Assembly: GCF_963259705.1 (NCBI RefSeq)
Contig: NC_081842.1
Span: 38,405,796 to 38,469,795 of the forward strand
Origin: Myotis daubentonii
Lineage: Eukaryota > Chordata > Mammalia > Chiroptera > Vespertilionidae
DNA length: 64,000 bases
Direction: 5' to 3'
The position numbers and the translations under genes are program-made. The notes beneath the pieces are model-generated. The model ran no database searches. It was not told the origin of the DNA and saw nothing but the letters and a program-made list of their open reading frames with translations. Shown here piece by piece: positions 55,668 to 64,000 of the stretch; the stretch's first letter is position 1, and each line of letters begins with the position of its first letter.

Positions 55668-57299
55668 CCTCTTTGAAGACAAGTCCTGCTCAAAGCTGAG
55701 CACAGGTCTTTGGTAGACCACAGGCTTACTCATCTGCTGAACTGAAATCAAACTTTGCTCCAGCTACACACCGACCCTGGGGAAGAGGAAGGTGTTTTCA
55801 GTTTGACAGATGACATCCCCTTTCCTCAGAGCACATTTCAGCTCCTCCTAGGAGCAATCCTGCTGCACACGTTTATCTCACATTTTCTGCCTGAGCCCTC
55901 CTAACACCGGAACTAAGACGCTCTGAGCTCAGGGAGTATAGTTTATGATGAGGTTTCTAGCCACAGTCAAGGCAACTGGATTCCCCTTACCACCCAGTCC
56001 TCCATCTGCCCAAGAAAGACAATTAGGTTTGATACCTGCTGCTTTTCCTCTCATGCACGCTCTGGTCATGCTTTTCTTTGTGCTAACAACTCACTTTGTT
56101 TTCATACTGGAAATAGACAGAACGAGATGCATAAAACTCCCCTCTCTCTCTCCACCTGCTTTGGCTTTTTATGGTTGACTGCAAAAGACTGTTCAAGTTC
56201 AGGAAAATTGATTTCTGTCATTTAAATAATCTAATCTTCACAAACCTTTTAACACCAAAACAAAAACCATTTAAGGCACAGCAAGACAATTAATATTGAA
56301 AATAGTCTCCGTGGGGGATTTGCATACCTGCTGCCCACACTTCCCCTTCAGAGGAAGCACCTGGCTTGTAGTTTTAAATTCATAAAAAGGTTTAACTCAT
56401 CAAACATAAATTCATTTTAATAGGCATTTCCTTCCAAATATTTTATAAACTATTGAACTTAACTGGCCAAATACTAATTAAAAATGCATTAGGAAAGAGT
56501 TTGTAGTCAATGGCTTCACTAATATTCTTGCTGATGTTTTTGAAGCCCACTGAGTCAGAAAAATCACTCACATGGAGTCTATTTCTCTGCCACAGCCTCA
56601 CCTATTGTACCGGCTCACTGGTGCTAATAGGAACTGCACTGGAAAGAGAAAGCTGAGCCAGGGGGAGAAGGAGAAAAGTCATTACCTAAAGGCCAAATGC
56701 ACCGATTAGCATTGCAAGCAAATTTAAGATGCACACGAGCATAGAAATATCCTTGCCCCCATTATTCACCTTGACTTTTGTGAATCCAGAGCATTCAGTG
56801 GAACTGCAAGGAGACTGATAAACCCTGCCTCGTGAGCACCCTTGGTCTCCTGCAATCCTGCAAACACGGCTGATTCCTGACTCTCTCTCTCTCTCTTGTG
56901 CCAAAACCTTTTCTCCTTCTGAGAGCCAGTTCTAATGGCATCTGTCCCTAAGACAGGATTTCTTACTCTGAAGTTCACAGGCAGGCTTCTGACAATCTCT
57001 AATCTTCCTGAATCAAGAATGGATGAGCATGTTTCCAGAGAAAGCATGCATAGCTTTCAATAGATCTTTAAAGATGGCCAGACCCCAGAAATGTCAGCAA
57101 TAAGAATGGTCTTTTCACTCCATGAGATGCCCTTCTCACCTGCTCCGTGCTCCAGTCACCCTGGCTTAGCGCCCTTCTGCAGGCAGACAGTGCCTTCTCC
57201 ACCTCAAGTCTCTGCACACTCTGTCCTGTACCTAAACACTCCCCTCCTCCACTGCCTGATTCTCCTACTCACCCTTTGAGCATTTGACTAAATACCACT
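55668..57299. other. Unassigned sequence, partly conserved-looking
   Basis: No gene recognised. The stretch about 56270-56650 is free of repeats and could be a conserved noncoding element ('aactggccaaatactaatta', 'ctcactggtgctaatagga'). Short (CT)n at 56879-56897. Confidence 0.3.
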
Positions 57300-57530
57300 G
57301 TCACTGTTTACTTCTCCAGACTATTCCACCCAGTAATTTTCTTTCAAGGCACTTATCCCAATTCATAATTTAATTATGTGACAAACACTTGTCTCACATT
57401 AGACTATAAGCTCCATAAAGATAGGAATCACGTATGTCTTGTTCATTTTGTCAGAACCTGGAACATTGTATACAACTTATAATATCTGCTGAGTGAATGA
57501 AAAATGCATGAATATTCAATGAATTAATGA
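57300..57530 (-). mobile_element. L2-like LINE fragment
   Basis: 'agactataagctccataaag', 'ataggaatcacgtatgtctt', 'cagaacctggaacattg' and 'ctgagtgaatgaaaaatgc' resemble the common L2 end ('ctgtaagctccatgagggca'). Confidence 0.6.
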
Positions 57531-58855
57531 GTATCCCAAGCCCTGCTTCCCATAAAGTCTTCTACAGTCTTCTTAAAGTGGCTTATAGAGTTCTCTAATT
57601 TTTTAAGCACATAGAAACGCCATTAATTTTAGGAACTGTTTCTTGTTAGCTGGCTATTTCATCTAAGTAAGGCTTGGGTACTTAGCTGACCCAAGAGCTC
57701 TTTGGGTAGAGATGGGTCTCTCACTCCTTTTCATGGTCTCTCACTCCTTTCATGGTCTCTTTCTTGGCCCATTGCTAAGCACATACTGGGAAATAATCAA
57801 ATGCTATCTGACATCTGACAGTAAGTCGGCCAACTTCAGCTCAGTCTGTTCTGCTTTAATTTACAATGATTGGTAAGGTGTTGAGTATGTGACCTGCCTC
57901 CTAGATTGATCGTCACCTCTCTGAGCGTCTGGATCTTTCCTTCCCCCTTAAAACACACTGGGTGGTGCTAGATGCTCAGAAGATTCAGTCAGCTTCATGG
58001 CTTATCATAACATGCAGTACACACAGGCTTACATAGTCAGTAGCTGTGTTTTCTATGAGACCTGAAGAAAAATGTGTGAATGGGGAAAAAAATCAAGACT
58101 TTTTCTGATCTCCTTTGTTTTCCACAAGTCGTAATATCCCCACTGCAGAGGGCTGCAGAATATCAGACTAACCCCCATTGGGCAATCTGATTTGACATTT
58201 GTTAGGGCTCTTGCCCCCACTTCTTTCAGCTGTATTTCCACTGAGTCACTTTATATCACTCCATCCTGATCTCCCAACAGTGTTTTCTTCTCAGTTAGAC
58301 ACCTATGTTATTAACTACAGGGATAGTCCATATCTTTTTCATTTACTACCCAACTGCTGTTCAACTTCAGGACAAGCCTATACACTTAATCAGGCATTAG
58401 CCTGACTGATGGGTAAATGTTGGACAGGTTAGAAAGAGGAGGATCAAGATGGATTACTGTGTCTGAATGCCCAGAAGCGCAGGCAAGAGACATATTTCAT
58501 AACTCAATCAACAAAGACCTGAAGGTGGCATTGGTCCTATATCATTATTTATAATGAAGAAGGCTGAAACAAAATTTATGAAGTTTGTGAACCAGAAGAG
58601 ATTCTGTTTAATATCCTGAAAAAAGGAAGCAGTTTTACAGCAACTATAAAATTGGTATTGTTCTTGTGCCTTAGGATGCCCCATGCTTTCAAGTTAGAAT
58701 GTGGCACTGGTGCACCTCCTTTTGGAGGTCATTACACCTTATATGTTTATATTAATGTTGGCCACAATTAAATCTAGGAGAGCAAATAATAGTACACATC
58801 AGAAAATCTCCACATAGAGTGGTGTGCTTTGTCTCAAAACTGCCCTGGTGTAAAC
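57531..58855. other. Unassigned sequence
   Basis: A small tandem duplication 'ggtctctcactccttt(t)cat' near 57713-57753. No gene recognised. Confidence 0.4.
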
Positions 58856-58863
58856 CCCTTGCA

Positions 58864-59245
58864 TCAGTTTGCTAGGATTGCCATAACAAAATACCATAGA
58901 CTAGAAATTTCTATTCTCACAGGACTGGAGAAACTATGGCCAGAAGCCCAAAATCAAGGTGCAGCAGGTTCGGTTTTGAGGCCTTTCTCCTTGGGTTCTG
59001 ATGGCCACCTTATCGTTGTATGTTCTCACAGTCACCCCTTGGCCTGTGTGTTGTCTGTGTCCTAACTTCCTCTCCTTATAAGGACACCAATCATATTGAA
59101 TTAGGGCCAGCCCGTATGACCTCATTTTACTTTAATTACCTCTTTAAAGAACCTATCTTCAAGAATTTACTTTCTGAGGCATTGGAGATTAAAACTTCAT
59201 CATGGATTTGGGGGAACATCTAATGATCCACATTTTTGGACTAAT
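58864..59245 (-). mobile_element. MLT1-like (ERVL-MaLR) solitary LTR, minus strand
   Basis: Antisense landmarks: 'tttgctaggattgccataac', 'ctcacaggactggagaaact', 'tctccttataaggacaccaa', 'ccgtatgacctcattttact' and 'catggatttgggggaacatc'. Confidence 0.7.
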
Positions 59246-59264
59246 ATAATTTCCTCCTAACCAG

Positions 59265-59680
59265 TCTCTTCACACTCCCAGCACTTTTTTCTAAATCATA
59301 CCTTGGCCAGAAATCCTTCTTGAACATCATTCTGACCCCAGTATCATCCTTCTTAAAACCTAATTCCAAATTGCTTATAAATTATGGAATGAAGTCCATG
59401 GACACATAAAACTCTGGTTCCCATCTTCCCTTCCCAAACTAACTCCTCCCTCTTTATACAGATCTCTCACTTTAGAGCCTGGGGGCTTCAATCCTTTAAT
59501 CTCGAGCTTTCTTCTGCCTGGAATACACTGTCCACCTCCACCCCACACACATCTATGCCAATCGTCCCCATGCACCACCACCCTTTAGCACACTGTAATC
59601 AGCCCTATCTTTCTAAATCAACCCTATTCATTTTTAAGAGGATTCTCAAATACTCCTTCCTCTAGTAAATATGTCATATT
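59265..59680 (-). mobile_element. L2-like LINE fragment
   Basis: 'aaattgcttataaattatgg', 'gagctttcttctgcctggaa' and 'cattcatttttaagaggatt' resemble antisense L2 3' sequence. It lies between two MaLR LTRs. Confidence 0.45.
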
Positions 59681-59786
59681 ACCTCCAATGAAAAGCAATC
59701 TCTTCTTTTTTAAATTCCTATTTTATTCAATCTTAAAGCGACAATATAATGTAGAAATAAATATGCTATCTTCCCTGGAGTCAGGA

Positions 59787-60245
59787 TCCATATTTGTTTC
59801 CTGAGGCTACCATAACAAAGTACTTCATATTTGGTAGCGTAAGCAACATAAATTTATTCTGTCACAGTTATGGAGGCCAGAAGTTTAAAACCTAGATGTT
59901 AGCAAAGCTGTACCCCTCCTTGAGGCTCTAGGATAGAATTAATTTCCTTCCTCTTTCAAGATCAGATGGATGGTGATATTCTTTGATTTGTGGCCACATC
60001 ACTTTAAGCTCTGCCTCCATGGTCTCATTGCCTCTTATCTGTCTATGTCAAGTCTCCTTCTGCCTTCCTCTCATAAAGACACTTATCAATGGATTTAGGA
60101 CCCACCTGGATAACCCATGATTCTCCTCAACTCAAGATTCTTAATTATACATGCAAAGACTCTTTTTCCAAATAAAGTAACATCACTAATATTGGGAGTT
60201 AGAACCTGGGCATTTCTTTTGGGGGGCTACCATTCAACTTACTAC
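59787..60245 (-). mobile_element. MLT1-like (ERVL-MaLR) solitary LTR, minus strand
   Basis: 'tttcctgaggctaccataac', 'aaatttattctgtcacagtt', 'atggaggccagaagttt' and 'gggagttagaacctgggcat' in antisense order. A separate copy from the one at 58864. Confidence 0.65.
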
Positions 60246-60345
60246 AGAATTTATGTCTGATCCATCTTTATATCCTTACCCTGTTTAACACAGTATTTTT
60301 TACATAGTATGTGTGCAACAAATATTTGTGCAATGAATGAGCCCC
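60246..60345. mobile_element. L2-like fragment
   Basis: 'acatagtatgtgtgcaacaa' and 'atatttgtgcaatgaatgag' resemble the L2 3' terminus ('tagtaggcgctcaataaatatttgttgaatgaatg'). Confidence 0.5.
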
Positions 60346-61414
60346 CAGTGACATGTTTGCTCAATCCTAACCATTGGCAAATTGTTCAGTGAAAGAACAA
60401 ACTAATAGTCTGAAGTAACACAATCAATGGATTGCTTTGGTGTTGCCAAGATCAAGATTTTAAGCATTGCTGATGCAAAAAAGAAAAGGAGAGGGAAACA
60501 ATTAATGGATTTCTGGTATAAACTTCTAAGCCAATGAATTACTTATTAATAATTTTTGCATCCTTCTAAATTCTTTAATCAAAGAGAATTTTTCTATGTT
60601 TTTTATGAAGATGTTTCTCTCTGTTTCAGTGTATTCTAAATATTTCAGTGCCAGGAATGCTGAAATGTCTGATGGCATTATGTTTGCATAAAAGAAAGTA
60701 AAATGAACTCATATTAAGTTTTAATTCCATATGTTTCCTAACATTTCTTGCAAAGCACTGATTTTTTATATTCCTGATAATAAAGTATAGATCATTCATT
60801 ATTTAAAATATGGCATCATTTTGCATGGAATCATCATTTATTTCATAGGCAGCTATTGTAAGCAGCATATATTAAAGCTTATAGTAGATGTTTAAAAATA
60901 AATTAACCTACTTATTTTAACATAATGATACTTTTGCAACATAGAAAAGACCTGTTTAAAACAATATCTTAAAAGGGGGTGACACTTGAAACTGTATTTC
61001 TGTGCTGCATTATCACAATAAAACCACGTAATATCCCTGAAAGGAAGGTAAAATCTGCTTTATTCAAATATCTAATCACTGGTAAGTTTCTTTTCAGAAT
61101 ATGCTCTTGTAATGACCAACAAAGTCCCTTTCAGAGAAAAAATATAAAAATAGATATTCTTTTTTTTTTTAACAGAGCTTGTTAAAATTCATGGTTTCTC
61201 CAGTCTGTCTCAAGCTAAAAAGACTAGAATAAAGTAATATATCTTTGGAATAATTGAGTAACGACTTTTAGTGTAAGAAAAAGTCTTAGAAACTCTGTAG
61301 CGGTCAGACTTAGTTGAAATGCAAAGAACTTTTCTAAGGTGAGAGGGTGCCTGGAGAGTCAGGACTAGAATCCAAGTCTCCTCATTCCCAGTCCTGTGAG
61401 TACAGGATATAGTC
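60346..61414. other. Unassigned AT-rich sequence
   Basis: No gene or repeat recognised. Confidence 0.45.
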
Positions 61415-61430
61415 AGAATTCCCAGTCATG

Positions 61431-61904
61431 CTGGCTATCATCAACAAATCAACAAACGACAAGTGCTGGAGAGGTTGTGGAGAAAAAGGAACACTTGTGC
61501 ACTGCTGGTGGGAATGCAGACTGGTGCAGCCACTATGGAAGACAGTATGGAGTTTCCTTAAAAAACTGAAAATGGAACTCCCATTTGACCCTGTGATCCC
61601 ACTTCTAGGAATATATCCCAAGAAACCAGAAACACCAATCAGAAAGGATATATGCACCCCTATGTTCATAGCAGCACAATTCACCATAGCTAAGATCTGG
61701 AAACAGCCTAAGTGCCCATCAGTAGATGAATGGATTAGAAAACTGTGGTACATCTACACGATGGGATACTATGCTGCTGTAAAAAGGAAGGAACTCTTAC
61801 CATTTGCAACTTCATGGATGGAACTGGAGAGCATTATGCTAAGTGAAATAAGCCAGTCAATAAAGGAAAAATACCACATGATCTCACTCATTCATGGACA
61901 ATAG
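61431..61904 (+). pseudogene. L1 ORF2 C-terminal fragment (intact frame)
   Basis: About 157 codons of the LINE-1 reverse-transcriptase/endonuclease protein, C-terminal end only. The C-terminal cysteine motif CX3CX7HX4C is intact ([18 protein letters not shown]). Then follow [34 protein letters not shown] and [19 protein letters not shown] up to a natural stop. The upstream ATG at 61428 belongs to the target duplication, so it is not a real start. The endonuclease and RT domains are absent. Confidence 0.93.
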
Positions 61905-62178
61905 AGACCATTATAAACTTTTGAACAATAATAGATACAGAGGCAGAGCTGCCTCAAACAGATTGTCAAACTGCAGCGGGAAGGCCGGGGAGGGTTGGGG
62001 GGCAGGAGGTAGTGGGGTAAGAGATCAACTAAAGGACTTGTATGCATGCATATAAGCATAACCAATGGACATAAGACACTGGGTGATAGGGGAGGCTAGG
62101 GGACTGTCTAGGGTGGGGGTATAAAATGGATACATATGTAATACCCTTTGTAATACTTTAAGCAATAAAAAAAAAAAA
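61431..62178 (+). mobile_element. Recent 5'-truncated L1 with 16-bp target duplication
   Basis: 748 bp of L1 3' end: C-terminal ORF2 with its stop at 61902-61904, a G-rich 3' UTR ('ggggagggttggggggcagg'), and a poly(A) tail. Flanked by AGAATTCCCAGTCATG at 61415-61430 and 62179-62194. The perfect duplication and unbroken frame mark it as the youngest L1 here. It cannot move by itself because most of ORF2 and all of ORF1 are missing. Confidence 0.96.
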
Positions 62179-62194
62179 AGAATTCCCAGTCATG

Positions 62195-62605
62195 ACTTGG
62201 GGGTACTTAGTTGGAATATTCCATGCAGCAACCCAGGTGATGCAAGTTTATAGCTCTCATGTATTGTTTGGGTTCAGGAAGAGGGAAGACCCAGATGGAG
62301 GCAGCTCCTACCTACTGCAGTAGTTGCTTATGGCATCTCAGCTCTGTGTTCATTGAGGTCACATTGGTAGTTTGAGTGGCAGGGGTGAGAGAATTTACAC
62401 CATAGAAATCAGCAAATGCTACAGATTAGGCTTGCATTTGTGCTGGGGGTAGGGGATGAGGATAACCAGTTCATCAGTGGTAAAACCCTCTCCCCGCCTC
62501 CTCAGATTTTCACCTTTGATTATTTTGATATATTGGAGAGGAACAGGCTTAAATATTATTTTTCATTCTTTAAGATTTGGACATGAAATGAAATAATAAT
62601 AACAA
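62195..62605. other. Unassigned sequence
   Basis: Nothing recognised. Confidence 0.45.
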
Positions 62606-62845
62606 TAATGGCAACTACTTCTTATATGTTTACTATGTACCAGTATACTCAGACAGTATACTCAGGATTTACTGTTTACATGATTTGTTCTTTAAATCCA
62701 TGTAACAGACTTTTAAAGTTGGAATTCTTATTACCCCATTTACAAATGAGGAAGCTGAAGCCCAAAGATCATACATAATTTACTAACTTTTGCTGATAAT
62801 AAGTGAAGGGACAAGAATTGAAAAGCAGATCTTGCTCCAAAGCCT
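62606..62845 (+). mobile_element. MIR SINE
   Basis: 'tacttcttatatgtttacta', 'cttattaccccatttacaaa' and 'tgaggaagctgaagccc' in MIR order. Contains a duplicated 'cagtatactcag' near 62640. Confidence 0.7.
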
Positions 62846-62922
62846 TTGTTCTGTCCCCAATATCACGCTGCCTCTGAAACTAGCCTCTGTTCTGTCCCCA
62901 TTATTATGCTACTTCTGAAATA
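62841..62922 (+). repeat. 41-bp tandem duplication
   Basis: Two units, each 'agcct(t/c)tgttctgtcccc' followed by a diverged half ('aatatcacgctgcctctgaa' and 'attattatgctacttctgaa'). Lies at the 3' end of the MIR. Confidence 0.85.
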
Positions 62923-62934
62923 TTCTTGAAATAA

Positions 62935-63155
62935 TAACTGCTAACGACTGCATCTACTAGTGCCAGATGTTGTGCTAGACCTTACATAAACATAAATTAT
63001 TTTGTAGAGTGAGTGTAATTATCATCTTGTATTGTACAGATAAACTGATGTTCAAAAAGATTAAGTGATTTGTTCTCAGTCCCAAGGCTAAAAAGTGGTG
63101 GGTGGATTCATACCAGGCCTGCCCATCCAGACCTCTTGCCTTCCCAAGCTGCCTT
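62935..63155 (+). mobile_element. MIR SINE
   Basis: 'tgccagatgttgtgctagac', 'cttgtattgtacagataaac' and 'cccaaggctaaaaagtggtg' in MIR order. Confidence 0.65.
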
Positions 63156-64000
63156 ATGCAGCTTTGTAAATTAATGAATGTGGTAACATTTAGCGAATGT
63201 GACCATAGTTGTCACCTCTCCCAAAGTGTCACATTTTGATTTTTGTTTCCAGTGTCTCAGGCAATTTTGATGGATTTTTAGACTCCTACAAAATCAGGTA
63301 GTAACAACGTATGTCTCCAGAGCTGTTGAAATGAAAAGAGCTGGACAGAGTGACCATGAACATCCAACTTTCATGACCCAAGCCTCTTAAAAACCAGCAT
63401 TGTCATTGGTTGACTTTTATTTTCATGTGGAATCATTATAAGAGCCAACTATTTCTCTTACTCATTTAGAGAAAGCTTCCAGTTCTCAGACCAAGAATGA
63501 GAATGATTTTAAAACTCTCAGGCTCCCAAATGGCTTGAGGTCCAAATTGCATAGCCTACTAGAGCAAATGCTTTGGACTAGAATGGGAAAATAAACTTTA
63601 TGCTTGTAGCCTGTCATTGTTTGCTGCCTTACTCTACTCCAAGCTTTCAGTTGTTGACATTTTTAAAGTGAAATGAAAGCCCCAAACTCACACAAAATAT
63701 AATAGAAAATGTCAAAAATGATTGTGATTGGTAAAAAAAAAAAAAGAAAGAAAGAAAATCATGATAAACTGTGAAACTGATATAACTAGTTAGAACTTCA
63801 AGAAGGCCTTAACAATTTTTAAGCCCAATATAAGGCATTCTGTGTCCAATGGAACTCAAATCTACCTATTTAAACTATTTCAAGCACCTGGAAAATTTGC
63901 ATGCCTGTATTTTAGCCCCATGTGGTTTCCCAGTACTGTGCTAGGTATACTAGGGAATGGATGATAATATCGGGGGGAAAGGAAACACGCCATAGCAACT
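63156..64000. other. Unassigned sequence to window end
   Basis: A short A13 run with GAAA units at 63733-63758. No gene or repeat family recognised. Confidence 0.45.

Noticed and set aside
55373..55751. Phe/Leu/Ser-repeat frames on the minus strand
   Set aside because: Translations of the AAAAG/AAAGG microsatellite.

Overview
This is 64 kb of nuclear DNA from a mammal, almost certainly a vespertilionid (vesper) bat such as Myotis, Pipistrellus, Eptesicus or a relative. The diagnosis rests on the mobile elements. About fifteen tRNA-derived Ves SINEs are scattered through the window. Helitron insertions at five sites have TC...CTAG ends, a GTGCAC hairpin before CTAG, and A^T insertion sites. 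There is also a TTAA-flanked piggyBac-type miniature element and a SPIN-like hAT miniature element. Among mammals, this combination of recent Helitrons, piggyBac and hAT elements with Ves SINEs is known from vesper bats. The genus cannot be fixed from the sequence alone.

I found no host protein-coding exon, tRNA, rRNA or recognised ncRNA. Open frames are all short (at most about 210 codons). The longest fall inside GC-rich Helitron tandem repeats or in L1 ORF2 remnants. The window therefore looks like intergenic DNA or the inside of a very long intron.

Layout. 1-8.0 kb: old repeats (hAT-Charlie, L1/HAL1, MIR, an MLT1-like LTR, MER5A) and two probable ERV LTRs. 8.0-16.4 kb: a Helitron inside a probable LTR, a SPIN-like hAT element, a short Helitron, a nested SINE pair and a minus-strand Helitron. 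16.4-24.6 kb: mostly unassigned sequence with two unusual local duplications of about 235 bp. 24.6-31.3 kb: SINEs, a three-layer L1/L1/SINE nest and a 5'-inverted L1. 31.3-40 kb: unassigned sequence with SINEs and conserved-looking AT-rich stretches. 40.2-44.2 kb: two Helitrons joined head to tail, then an old L1 split by a piggyBac-type element. 44-54 kb: L2 and L1 relics, microsatellites and a fifth Helitron site. 54-64 kb: a SINE, three MLT1-like LTRs, a pentanucleotide repeat, a recent truncated L1 and MIRs.

The points most worth following up are the head-to-tail Helitron pair, the two short-range templated duplications (one replacing part of a MIR), the SPIN-like and piggyBac-type elements, and the tandem arrays carried inside the Helitrons. 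I did not find a credible new gene system. What is unusual here is genome-rearrangement biology.
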